DNA from: Salinivirgaceae bacterium
GTDB lineage: Bacteria > Bacteroidota > Bacteroidia > Bacteroidales > SZUA-534
DNA length: 64,000 nucleotides
Direction: 5' to 3'
NCBI GenBank assembly: GCA_017527435.1
Contig: JAFXQB010000001.1
Coordinates: forward strand, 68,696-132,695
Part shown: positions 7,527 through 15,392 of the stretch, piece by piece
Position numbering within the stretch: position 1 is the stretch's first letter
Layout of the letters: each line of letters opens with the position of its first letter
The notes under the pieces: generated by a model
The model's database searches: none
What the model was told of the DNA's origin: nothing
Seen by the model: the letters and a program-made list of their open reading frames with translations, nothing else
Position numbers and translations under genes: made by a program

Positions 7527-7739
7527 TTATATCGCGCCGCCACCCATAAAGTACAGAAAATCAACTGCATCGCCATCGTTCAGAGTGGTTGTGTCGTAAT
7601 CTTCTCTTTCAACAAACTCTTCGTTTATCTGCACGCTGACCATATCAGGTTGAGCCACATTGTTTTGCTTTATCAATTCCGATACTGTTATCGGCAATGC
7701 GACTTCCTGCTTGTCGCCGTTTACTGTAATTGTTGCCAT
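7527..7739 (-). CDS. ThiS/MoaD-family sulfur carrier with Ala-Ile tail after Gly-Gly
   Basis: This is a beta-grasp sulfur carrier of 70 residues (V-N-G-D-K-Q-E-V near the start, L-N-D-G-D-A-V-D-F-L near the end). Carriers normally end in Gly-Gly, which becomes a thiocarboxylate. This one ends M-G-G-G-A-I, with the codons GGT GGC GGC GCG ATA TAA read directly from the sequence. The two extra residues must be removed before activation, and the JAMM protease in the operon is the obvious candidate, as in the QbsE/QbsD and HcyS/HcyD pairs. It lies between cysK and the E1 gene, so the likely acceptor of its sulfur is the CysK reaction. Confidence 0.9.
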   Translation of the reverse strand: MATITVNGDKQEVALPITVSELIKQNNVAQPDMVSVQINEEFVEREDYDTTTLNDGDAVDFLYFMGGGAI

Positions 7740-7760
7740 AATATTCTGATTTTTAATATG

Positions 7761-8693
7761 TTAATCTTTAAATAACGTTGTTGACAGATAGCGTTCGCCA
7801 GAGTCGGGCAGCAGAACGACAATGCGCTTGTCCTTGTTCTCGGGACGCTGCGCAATCTCAATGGCCGCGTGCAGCGCCGCCCCCGACGAAATGCCCACCA
7901 GCACGCCCTCGCACCGCGCAATGTAGCGGGCGGCCTCGAAAGCGGCGTCATCGGTGACGCGGAAAATCTCGTCATAGACGCGCGTGTTGAGAATCTTTGG
8001 TATGAAGCCCGCGCCAATGCCTTGCAACTTGTGCGGTCCAGGCTTGCAACCTGACAGCACCGCGCTGCCCAGCGGCTCAACGGCCACCACCTTGATTTCG
8101 GGATTGAAGGCCTTCAGTGTCTCGCCAACGCCAGTAATGGTGCCGCCCGTGCCCACACCCGCCACAAAAATGTCAATCTGCCCGTCGGTGTCGGCAATGA
8201 TTTCCTGCGCCGTTGTCTCAACGTGTGCTTTCGGGTTGGCCTGATTCTCAAATTGTTGCGGAATGAACGCATCGCCAATCTGCGCCGCCAGTTCTTTTGC
8301 CTTGCGGATTGAGCCAGGCATACCCTCATAGGCGGGCGTCAGCACCAGTTCGGCACCCAGAGCCTTGAGCAGGGCGCGGCGTTCGAGACTCATTGAGTCG
8401 GGCATTGTGAGAATGAGCCGATAGCCGCGCGTGGCAGCCACCACGGCCAGACCAATGCCTGTGTTGCCGCTTGTGGGTTCAATAATCACCGTGTGCTTGC
8501 CAATAAGCCCTTTGCGCTCGGCCTCGTCGATTAGTTTCAGCCCCACGCGGTCCTTCACGCTGCGTCCTGGATTCAGAAACTCGAGTTTGGCCACAATCTG
8601 CGCCTTCGTCCTCTGCTCTTTCTCGATTTTGGTGAGTTCCAGAAGCGGCGTGCGGCCAATCAGTTCCGTTATGTTGTTAGCAACTTTTGCCAT
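7761..8693 (-). CDS. cysK: Cysteine synthase (O-acetylserine sulfhydrylase family)
   Basis: This is a fold-type II PLP enzyme of 310 residues that makes cysteine from O-acetylserine (or O-phosphoserine) and a sulfide donor. It shows the PLP lysine motif N-P-G-R-S-V-K-D-R, the substrate loop T-S-G-N-T-G, the phosphate cradle G-T-G-G-T and the serine in I-S-S-G-A-A. It is full length. As first gene of the operon, with a sulfur carrier and E1 next, it may use protein thiocarboxylate rather than free sulfide, as CysM of Mycobacterium does; that is inference. Upstream are a -7 box (8722-8729) and an operator-like palindrome (8745-8765). Confidence 0.93.
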   Translation of the reverse strand: MAKVANNITELIGRTPLLELTKIEKEQRTKAQIVAKLEFLNPGRSVKDRVGLKLIDEAERKGLIGKHTVIIEPTSGNTGIGLAVVAATRGYRLILTMPDSMSLERRALLKALGAELVLTPAYEGMPGSIRKAKELAAQIGDAFIPQQFENQANPKAHVETTAQEIIADTDGQIDIFVAGVGTGGTITGVGETLKAFNPEIKVVAVEPLGSAVLSGCKPGPHKLQGIGAGFIPKILNTRVYDEIFRVTDDAAFEAARYIARCEGVLVGISSGAALHAAIEIAQRPENKDKRIVVLLPDSGERYLSTTLFKD

Positions 8694-8721
8694 TTTTTTA
8701 CATCTATTTTTTATGACTTTG

Positions 8722-8765
8722 CAAATGTAAAAATAATTTTCTATTACCCACTATGTTGGTAGGTT
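8722..8765 (-). promoter_or_regulatory. cysK promoter with operator in the -33 region
   Basis: The minus strand carries TACATTTG (complement of 8722-8729), a perfect TAnnTTTG -7 box, 29 nt before the cysK ATG. Fifteen nt further upstream is TACCCAC-N7-GTAGGTT (8745-8765), an imperfect version of the AACCTAT-N7-ATAGGTT palindrome. The spacing between box and palindrome is within 1 nt of that before the TonB receptor at 13 kb. The palindrome occupies the place of the -33 element. Confidence 0.65.
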
Positions 8766-8798
8766 ATTTTTTCTAAAATGTTCTGTTTAGAAAGATTT

Positions 8799-9452
8799 TT
8801 AGTTCAAAGCCATCTTCTCTTTCTTATTGATTTTGCGATAGAAACGAATGGCGTTGGGGTTGTTTCGCGACGCGCGGTTGACGGCTCGCACGCGGGCGGC
8901 GAGTTTGCGGAACCAGTTTTTCGGAATCAAATCGGTTTGACCAGGCACAGAGCCGTTTTGGTCGAGTTGGCGAAGGCGGACAAGTGCCGAGAAGGCCGTT
9001 TGCGCCACATCGATACACGACTGCCCAGGGCCAGCAATGCCGTACAGATAGCCCGACGCGGCTTGTATGGCGGCATTGAGAACGGCCGAGTCCTCGTCGG
9101 CTGACGCCCTAATGCGGCGGAAAACCGCGTAACGGTGCTTTTTCGAGCCGTTGACAATGTCGGCGCGGCGTATGGCTTGGCGCAGATTGCCGACCACAGC
9201 GCCCGAAGTGTCGGTTATCAGAATGTCGCGGTCCGCCAGGGTGTTGAAGCCCCACGGCTTGGGCATTCCTGCGGTTCCGTTTATCGAGACGTAATGCCAG
9301 CCGCGCTGCTCATCGCCAACCATCACGGCAATATGGCCGTTGCCGAAAGCCGCCTTTTTATCGAGCACAAAAACAATGTCGCACCACGCGGCACAGCCAA
9401 GGTGCAGTGCGGCTGCAAAGAAAACGGTCAATGGTAATCTAATCTTAATCAA
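8799..9452 (-). CDS. Secreted permuted papain-like (NlpC/P60-YiiX type) protein
   Basis: This protein of 217 residues has an N-terminal hydrophobic signal (I-K-I-R-L-P-L-T-V-F-F-A-A-A). A histidine sits in G-H-I-A-V-M-V-G (His40) and a cysteine in G-P-G-Q-S-C-I-D-V-A (Cys146). The H-before-C order with these contexts is typical of circularly permuted papain-fold amidases or proteases such as YiiX/LRAT-like proteins, which act on cell-wall peptides or acyl groups. The family call is from motif shape only. The track start is a TTG, with no ATG at the front. It follows the DAACS symporter by 67 nt and may be its operon partner. The enzyme's target is unknown. Confidence 0.6.
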   Translation of the reverse strand: MIKIRLPLTVFFAAALHLGCAAWCDIVFVLDKKAAFGNGHIAVMVGDEQRGWHYVSINGTAGMPKPWGFNTLADRDILITDTSGAVVGNLRQAIRRADIVNGSKKHRYAVFRRIRASADEDSAVLNAAIQAASGYLYGIAGPGQSCIDVAQTAFSALVRLRQLDQNGSVPGQTDLIPKNWFRKLAARVRAVNRASRNNPNAIRFYRKINKKEKMALN

Positions 9453-9519
9453 TGGATTACTATTTACTGACGCGGCACGTTCCTACAAATGTCCGCCTTT
9501 TATACGTATCAATACACCG

Positions 9520-10719
9520 TCACGCACTCACCGTTTCGCCCCGCAAATCCTTATCGGTCATCGCGCAGACGCACGAGTCGGACCAGACGTTTTCGGCGGT
9601 TTCAATCATATCGATAATGGTGTAGAACGGCAGAATGACGGCCAGAACGCCTATCGGGGCACCGACGCCCGACATCAGCGAAAGCGTCAGGAAATAGCAG
9701 CCCATCGGGACGCCCGCGTTGCCAACGGCCGAGACCACCGAAATCAGCAGCCAAAGCGCTATGGTTGAGAAGGTTATGGGCGTGCCGCCGTTTTGCATCA
9801 CGAAAAGTGAAGTGACCAGAATGAAGGCCGCGCAGCCGTTCATATTGACGGTGGTGCAGACGGGCAGCACAAAGCGCGCCACGGTGGGGCGGACGCCAAG
9901 CCGACGCTCGGCCGAGTCCATTGTCATGGGCAGGGTGGCCGCGCTGCTTTTGGTGAACAGGGCGGTTAGGACGGCGGGCGCCATTCGGCCCAGAACCGTC
10001 AGCGGATTGAGCCCGCGCACTATCAGGAACAACGGCAGAACAACAAAGAACTGCACCACGTTTCCGCCCAGAACCACAAGCAGATACTTGCCCAACGAGC
10101 CAGCCACAACGCCAGCGCCAAGTTGCGCCGTGAGTTGCGCCGCAAAGGCCACAATGCCAATGGGTAAAATCTTGATTATCCAGCGGATAAGCAGAAAAAG
10201 CAGTTCCTGAAGGCCGAGAATCAGACGCACCACCGCCGCCTTGTTGTCCGACTCGGGCAATCGCGACAAGCCAATGCCCACAACAAACGCTATCAGCAAG
10301 AGCGACAGCACGTTACCTTCGAGCAACGGACGCAGGAAGTTGTTCGGCACAACGCCAAGAATATGGTCGGCGTAGGTGAGCGTCTGCGCCGACGGCTCGG
10401 CAGTGGCGGCAAACGCGCCCGCGGGAATGTTTTCGGGCTTGACCAGCACAAAAAGCACCGCGCCGACAGCGGCCGCGGCCACCGTGGTGAGCAGCGTGTA
10501 GACGACCGTTCGGCGGAAAATCGGCCCCGAGCCCTTCGAGCCGAAAGTGGCGAACGTGCTTATCACCACAAGCAGAATGGTGGGCATTGCCAGCAGTTGG
10601 AACAACCGCGTGAAAACGGTTGCCACAAAATTGGCAACAGCGTCGATGGCGCCCACGCCCAAAATGCCTAAAACTGCGCCCAAAACTAGCGCCCCAATCC
10701 AGATAACTAATTGTTTCAT
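9520..10719 (-). CDS. Dicarboxylate/amino-acid:cation symporter (DAACS family)
   Basis: This is an inner-membrane secondary transporter of 399 residues with about eight membrane segments and re-entrant hairpins. Family marks are the serine-rich hairpin (F-T-K-S-S-A-A-T-L-P), the following N-M-N-G motif (V-N-M-N-G-C-A-A-F) and the second hairpin (S-A-V-G-N-A-G-V-P). Members carry glutamate, aspartate, serine, C4-dicarboxylates or cystine. The surrounding sulfur genes make cystine (TcyP/YdjN type) attractive, but the substrate cannot be told from these motifs. It lies downstream of the TonB receptor on the same strand, separated by a repeat-filled gap. Confidence 0.88.
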   Translation of the reverse strand: MKQLVIWIGALVLGAVLGILGVGAIDAVANFVATVFTRLFQLLAMPTILLVVISTFATFGSKGSGPIFRRTVVYTLLTTVAAAAVGAVLFVLVKPENIPAGAFAATAEPSAQTLTYADHILGVVPNNFLRPLLEGNVLSLLLIAFVVGIGLSRLPESDNKAAVVRLILGLQELLFLLIRWIIKILPIGIVAFAAQLTAQLGAGVVAGSLGKYLLVVLGGNVVQFFVVLPLFLIVRGLNPLTVLGRMAPAVLTALFTKSSAATLPMTMDSAERRLGVRPTVARFVLPVCTTVNMNGCAAFILVTSLFVMQNGGTPITFSTIALWLLISVVSAVGNAGVPMGCYFLTLSLMSGVGAPIGVLAVILPFYTIIDMIETAENVWSDSCVCAMTDKDLRGETVSA

Positions 10720-10791
10720 AGTCTATTTTGTTATTTAAGTTGTATCGCTTCGCGAGAAATTTTAAGAAAATCCTATCGAAAATTTATAAAA

Positions 10792-10889
10792 AATTGATTT
10801 CTAGTTTTTTGTTTCTAACCAAACGAACCCGAATTTATCCGAGAACATTTTTGGGGTTGGTTTGGATAAGTTTGGTTAGACATTGATTC
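10792..10889. repeat. MITE-like inverted-repeat insertion with short flanking repeats
   Basis: An 11-bp perfect inverted repeat, TCTAACCAAAC (10814-10824) and GTTTGGTTAGA (10870-10880), is extended inside by TTATCC (10835-10840) and GGATAA (10864-10869). The block is flanked by near-identical ATTGATTTCT and ATTGATTCT, and it splits a copy of the dispersed AT-rich repeat seen intact at 5931-5987. Confidence 0.5.
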
Positions 10890-10890
10890 T

Positions 10891-10942
10891 GAACAATTTT
10901 GTTTAAAATTTTATAAAAATTTCCGCCCGCAAGGGCGCACCG
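10891..10942. repeat. Dispersed AT-rich repeat, copy 2 (3' part)
   Basis: The segment AACAATTTTGTTTAAAATTTT followed by ATAAAAATTTCCGCCCG and AGGGCGCACC repeats 5941-5990 almost base for base. Its left half (GCTTCGCGAGAAATT) lies at 10748-10762, on the other side of the inverted-repeat insertion. Confidence 0.6.
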
Positions 10943-10951
10943 CAAACAAAC

Positions 10952-12919
10952 TCACATTTCAACCGTCAAATTCACAAAAACATTCCGTCCCTTTTGCGGA
11001 ATCTCGTTCCAATCGGCGTAAGTGGCGTAACGTTTGTCGAGCAGATTCTCGATTCCCGCCCTGACAGTCAGCCTTTTATCGCCGACAGACTTCTGCCAGA
11101 GTGCCGACAGGTCGCAGACGGTCCACGCGGGTGTTTCGGTCTCGCCGTATTTGGCCGCAAAGTGGCTCTGACGGCCGTTTCCGCGCAGAACAACCTGCGC
11201 CTGCCACTGCCCGTGGTTCAGCCCGATTTGCGTCTGCCAACCCAGGGGCGCAATGAGCGGCAGCGGGTCGTTGTCGGCGTCGCGGCCCGAGCCGATGCTC
11301 AATTTGCCGTTCAGATTCAGCCATTTAAGCGGCTGCCATTCGGCCGTCGCCGACGCGTTGGCAATGGTGGCGCGGCTGATGTTGCCGTACACCTTCACGC
11401 CTTCAGCGCCCACGGTCATTGGCGAGATGCGCTCTTCGAGATGCCCGATGATGTAATCGGCAAAACGGAAGGCGCTACCGTCGATGCCCACCTGCAAAGC
11501 CGCGCCCACACGCCATTTCAGGGCCGCGTTCAACTCAAAAGCCGACTCGTTTTTCAGGTGCGGATTGCCGATGTAATCGAATTGGTCGAACGTGTTGTTC
11601 AGATAATATCCGTAGGCTTCGGTCACCGTTGGCGCACGACTTCCCCAGCCAGCCCCTGCCGACAGTTGCAAGCCGCCCAACTGCACGCGGTAACTCGCCG
11701 CCACGCGCCCCGTGGTCTGATAGTAGGCGTCGGTCATTGCGGGAAAAAACACCTTCAGCGCGTGGTAGCCTTCTTCGTTATCGAGCCGCTGATGCTGCCA
11801 CGCAACCTTTGCCGAGAGCCGCACCTGTTGGTTTTCGGTCAAGCCGATATTGTCCGTCAGCGCCAGCCCCGTGTTGAGCGTCGCCACGTCGGGCCAGGTC
11901 ACCATATACATTGGCGCCGCGCCGCCAGGGTACATAGTCATATCGGCAAAACGGCGGTTGTGGTAAAGGTCGTAGTTCAGAGCCAGGTCGTGGCGCTTTC
12001 GCGATACGGTGAGAAGGCTGTAGAGCCCCGCCGTTTGGCTGCGTCCAGGCATATCCATATGAATCTCGACGTCGGGCCGCTGCGTGTCGTCCATTTCGTG
12101 GGTGATGTGGTTGTAGTAAACCTTCGTTTCCCAACTCGCCCAGCCGAACAAATGCTTGACTGACAGCGATGTAATGATGCCGCGTGCCAGCCCCACGTCC
12201 ATATTCAGGGCAGGATAGCCCACGTCGGTGGCGCGGTCGAAGATGAAGGTGGCTTCCAGGGCGTCGTTATCCGTCAAGCGGAAGCCTAAATTGCTGAAAA
12301 CATTCACTTTGTGGAATTGCGAGAACTGCAGCCGCTCGCCGCCGCCAATCTTGTAATTCTCGGCCTGACGGTAGAAGGCGCCAATGTTCGCGTAAGCGCG
12401 ATGGCCGCTCAAAGCCGCGTCGGCGCCATACACCTGCACGTGACCGTTCCACTCGTGCCCCGCCGACAGGTTCACCCGCAGCGGGTCAGCGTCGAAACCA
12501 GCCTTCCGCAGACGCAAATCAAGGCTTCCGCCGATGTTGCCCGTAGCCTGCGGATTGCCGTCAAGGCCGCTGTTCAGACTGATAGTCTGTAAGTTACCAC
12601 TCTCAACATACGACGTCACAGGGTCCATTTTGTCGGTGCAGGCGTAGAAAATCTTCATTCCGTCGATGGTTGTCGAAAGGCGCTCGGTGGGCATATTGTT
12701 CACCACAGGTTCCCACGCATACGAGCCGCGCCGCACCATTGCCACATTGCGCAGGTTGCCAATATGCTCGTCGATGCTTGCCGCCTGCCCCTTCACCGCC
12801 CGCTGTCCGCCCCGCGACGCGGTGGAAACAATAACCACTTCGTCCACAGTCAATTCGCGGGCCACCGTGGTGTCGGCGGCGGTGGTCAGTAATGTCGATA
12901 CAATCAGTAATGATACCAT
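10952..12919 (-). CDS. TonB-dependent outer-membrane receptor
   Basis: This is a 655-residue receptor. The N-terminus is a short hydrophobic leader, then the plug domain (V-V-I-V-S-T-A-S-R-G, later G-N-I-G-G-S-L-D-L-R-L) and a 22-strand barrel ending in aromatic-rich V-F-V-N-L-T-V-E-M. It lacks a carboxypeptidase-like N-terminal domain. Several Met/His clusters stand out in the barrel (I-H-M-D-M-P-G-R-S; M-T-M-Y-P-G-G-A-A-P-M-Y-M), which could suit a metal or thioether ligand, though this is not proof. Its promoter carries the same palindrome as the encapsulin and cysK units, so a role in sulfur-compound or metal uptake tied to that regulon is inferred. Confidence 0.88.
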   Translation of the reverse strand: MVSLLIVSTLLTTAADTTVARELTVDEVVIVSTASRGGQRAVKGQAASIDEHIGNLRNVAMVRRGSYAWEPVVNNMPTERLSTTIDGMKIFYACTDKMDPVTSYVESGNLQTISLNSGLDGNPQATGNIGGSLDLRLRKAGFDADPLRVNLSAGHEWNGHVQVYGADAALSGHRAYANIGAFYRQAENYKIGGGERLQFSQFHKVNVFSNLGFRLTDNDALEATFIFDRATDVGYPALNMDVGLARGIITSLSVKHLFGWASWETKVYYNHITHEMDDTQRPDVEIHMDMPGRSQTAGLYSLLTVSRKRHDLALNYDLYHNRRFADMTMYPGGAAPMYMVTWPDVATLNTGLALTDNIGLTENQQVRLSAKVAWQHQRLDNEEGYHALKVFFPAMTDAYYQTTGRVAASYRVQLGGLQLSAGAGWGSRAPTVTEAYGYYLNNTFDQFDYIGNPHLKNESAFELNAALKWRVGAALQVGIDGSAFRFADYIIGHLEERISPMTVGAEGVKVYGNISRATIANASATAEWQPLKWLNLNGKLSIGSGRDADNDPLPLIAPLGWQTQIGLNHGQWQAQVVLRGNGRQSHFAAKYGETETPAWTVCDLSALWQKSVGDKRLTVRAGIENLLDKRYATYADWNEIPQKGRNVFVNLTVEM

Positions 12920-13032
12920 TCTCTATCTCTGTTTTTAATTTTAGTTTGATGGCGCCGATTTGCCCGATTCCGTTCAATCTGCCAAATCACACTTCAATCT
13001 GCGCCCTAGTTCTGTTGTTCTTAATGACGGTG

Positions 13033-13077
13033 CAAAGATAGATATTATTTTCTACCAACCTATAGGATTAATAGGTT
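13033..13077 (-). promoter_or_regulatory. TonB receptor promoter with 7-7-7 palindrome
   Basis: The minus strand has TATCTTTG (13033-13040), a perfect -7 box. Sixteen nt upstream lies AACCTAT-N7-ATAGGTT (13057-13077), with the same arms and spacer length as before the encapsulin gene. The pairing of box and palindrome repeats the layout before cysK. Confidence 0.68.
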
Positions 13078-13145
13078 TATTTTATAAAAATGTTTGGGGG
13101 TTGGGGATTTTAATGTGGAAGGGGGGCTAAATATGCTTTAAATGA

Positions 13146-13203
13146 AATTTGTCAGATGTCTGACAAATTGAAGCATAAATGAATTTTTCAGATGTCTGAA
13201 AAA
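13146..13203. promoter_or_regulatory. Twin TCAGA-TG-TCTGA palindromes
   Basis: Two palindromes share the core TCAGATGTCTGA: AATTTGTCAGA-TG-TCTGACAAATT (13146-13169) and TTTTTCAGA-TG-TCTGAAAAA (13184-13203). Their centres are 36 bp apart. They lie between the end of the type III restriction operon and the TonB promoter. Operator pair or recombinase site are both possible. Confidence 0.5.
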
Positions 13204-13237
13204 TATGAATTAGTGCTGATTAAAATTCACAAACACG

Positions 13238-13264
13238 TAGGGCTGCGATAATATGACAGCCCTA
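13238..13264 (-). terminator. Hairpin after the type III restriction operon
   Basis: TAGGGCTG and CAGCCCTA form an 8-bp stem with an 11-nt loop, 38 nt past the res stop. It belongs to the same GGGCTG/CAGCCC hairpin family seen around 27.8 and 29.3 kb. A T-tract is weak, so its terminator role is tentative. Confidence 0.4.
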
Positions 13265-13301
13265 AATCGTATACAATCAATCGTTTAATATTCTTTTTCT
13301 G

Positions 13302-15392
13302 CTATTTCAAACTATCCTTAAAACTATCTATAGTTAATGTGTCCTCCTCACCACCTGCGAAACGTGTTATTTGCCATACATCATTCTTTAATACGGGCAA
13401 ATAATAACAATAATCAGTTAATTCCGAACAGTGTTTGTAACACTCTCTTAACGCTTTAATTTTGCTCTTATAATCTTCGCTATCAAATTGTGAAGCATTT
13501 GACACATTCACACTTTTTACTTCAAACAAGTGAATGCGACTGCTTTTATCCTTCAAAACAAAATCGGGGTACGACGAATGTATACCATTTTGATAGTATT
13601 CAAATTTGATTTCGGAATTCGTAATGAAATTTTTGCCCCATAAATATTTGTTTTTTGCGTTAAGGTGTAGCGGTTCAGTAGTACCATCCGTTCTCAATTG
13701 ACCATAATGCGGATTTGGCTCGCCAACTTCCGCGGTTCCAAAATCTTCGTGTGAGATGTCCTTCAGAATAGAAGCCCACTCTCGCTCTGCTTCGCTGTCG
13801 AAAGAAAACTTGTCACTGCCGTCTTTACGCTGCCATACCCAATCGCTAATATTCTGATAATGCTCATTATCAGTATAAATTGAAGTCAATGGGAAGGAAA
13901 CTTCGCAGACATTGCCATCATTGTCTTTGGTCAGTTCCATACTTTTACTGTAATCGCAGACGTAGTTGTCGTATTCTTTACGCACGTCATCAATATGCTC
14001 GCAGAATCGCCACCAATCTTGCGCATTGGTAGCATATTCGTAGCACAAATCACGAATTGCATTGTCGTTTCGTTGCAGTTTAGCATAAAGGTCAAAAATG
14101 CTTGTGTGGTACACATCATTCTTCGATTTCTCTTGAAGAAATTCGACGACATCAAAATCCCTGCGTTCTGTTAGCGTTTTAAGGTGTGTTGTTTTGATTT
14201 TCAATGCCATAGTAATATCGTCGGGGCTTCCGAATAGACGTACTTGCCGCGATTTTTTACCTTTGTTGGGTTCAATGCCCCATATCCACGCTGTCATAGC
14301 AAGTTTTTGGGCTTCAGGTGTCAGTCTTTCAAAATCGGTTAAGCGCGGATTACGGCGCACACGTCCCATAACTTGCTCGTCAAGTTGCTTACTTTTTGTG
14401 TCACGAACCTGATAAAGCATACAGGCTCGTGGAATATCCCAACCTTCACTAATAACCATTTTAAAGACAATTATATCAATGGTTGAAGCATTACCTTTTG
14501 CATATTCCTTCCATTTCTCAACAGGTAACTTGCCTACTTTGTCATTTGTGCGGCATTTGTCTTTTTTGTCAACAATTGACATCCATTTAAGATGCTGATG
14601 TTCTGTTTTATTCAAAATGGCTTCAATCTTTGTCCATTCTTCTTCTGCTTTATCTTTGTTTGAAATTTGAATTATAAGGCAAGGATTGACATTTAACAGA
14701 TTAACATATTTTTCACGAATTTTCTCGAACTTGCATATAGCAGTTTCAACCGTATCGCTTTCATCGCCCCATTCAATGGTTTTGATGAGTTTTACATTCA
14801 TTGCAGTTTCATCGCTGATTTCGACATCAGGAATTTGCCCACGGTTGAGTTTTGGCGTTGCAGAAAAATTAATGATTTTGTCAAAAAAACTATTTGCCAA
14901 ATCATCCAAATTGTTAGTCGCTTGATGGCATTCATCTTTAATGAGCCATATGCGTTTATTAAGTCCATTTCCCAACAGGTTAGGTGTGACAGTATGCAAA
15001 AAATTGAGCATTGCACCTTGCATCAGTCGACCTCCTGTTTTGTAAAGGTCACGCGGAAGAACGTAAACATTGTAATCCAATGGGATAAACAAACTTTCTT
15101 CTCCGCTTATTTCCGATGAAATCAAGTGCGCATTCAACTTTGGGAAAATGTTTTTGTCGGCACAATCCTTAAAAGCATTGTAATTTTGTTCTGCCAAATC
15201 GCCTTTCGACAATGTTGAGACAAGGAATATAACATCTTGATTATGAATCAAAATTCGATTCATAAAATCAGCCATCATTCGTGTTTTTCCACTGCCAGTA
15301 GGTGCACGGAAGGTTATTTCGCGTTTTGTTTCAACTTTCCGAACTAATTCGGCCACAGCATTTTGCTGAAGGTCAATTGCTTCTTGTAACAT
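13302..15392 (-). CDS. res: Type III restriction enzyme Res subunit
   Basis: This is an ATP-dependent restriction subunit of 696 residues. Residues near 30 show the Walker A motif (A-P-T-G-S-G-K-T), and the DEAD-like box is I-K-D-E-C-H-Q. The second helicase half has Q-V-M-G-R-V-R-R-N. The C-terminal nuclease shows the PD-(D/E)XK pattern Y-P-D-F-V-L-K then F-E-V-K. It is shorter than classical EcoP15I-type Res (about 970 residues) but has both motor and nuclease parts. Its ATG overlaps the mod stop (TAATG), so it is coupled to the methyltransferase. It needs Mod for site recognition and cleaves unmodified, inversely oriented sites. Confidence 0.93.
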   Translation of the reverse strand: MLQEAIDLQQNAVAELVRKVETKREITFRAPTGSGKTRMMADFMNRILIHNQDVIFLVSTLSKGDLAEQNYNAFKDCADKNIFPKLNAHLISSEISGEESLFIPLDYNVYVLPRDLYKTGGRLMQGAMLNFLHTVTPNLLGNGLNKRIWLIKDECHQATNNLDDLANSFFDKIINFSATPKLNRGQIPDVEISDETAMNVKLIKTIEWGDESDTVETAICKFEKIREKYVNLLNVNPCLIIQISNKDKAEEEWTKIEAILNKTEHQHLKWMSIVDKKDKCRTNDKVGKLPVEKWKEYAKGNASTIDIIVFKMVISEGWDIPRACMLYQVRDTKSKQLDEQVMGRVRRNPRLTDFERLTPEAQKLAMTAWIWGIEPNKGKKSRQVRLFGSPDDITMALKIKTTHLKTLTERRDFDVVEFLQEKSKNDVYHTSIFDLYAKLQRNDNAIRDLCYEYATNAQDWWRFCEHIDDVRKEYDNYVCDYSKSMELTKDNDGNVCEVSFPLTSIYTDNEHYQNISDWVWQRKDGSDKFSFDSEAEREWASILKDISHEDFGTAEVGEPNPHYGQLRTDGTTEPLHLNAKNKYLWGKNFITNSEIKFEYYQNGIHSSYPDFVLKDKSSRIHLFEVKSVNVSNASQFDSEDYKSKIKALRECYKHCSELTDYCYYLPVLKNDVWQITRFAGGEEDTLTIDSFKDSLK

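Noticed and set aside
6632..7739. Molybdopterin or thiamine synthesis genes (moeB, moaD/thiS)
   Set aside because: No moaA/C/E or thiG/H/F neighbours are present, and cysK, TusA, DsrE2 and JAMM point to sulfur transfer for cysteine.
10994..12163. Long plus-strand frame (389 codons) opposite the TonB receptor
   Set aside because: It is a shadow of the receptor gene on the other strand: its product is His/Arg-rich without domains, while the minus strand has a full receptor.
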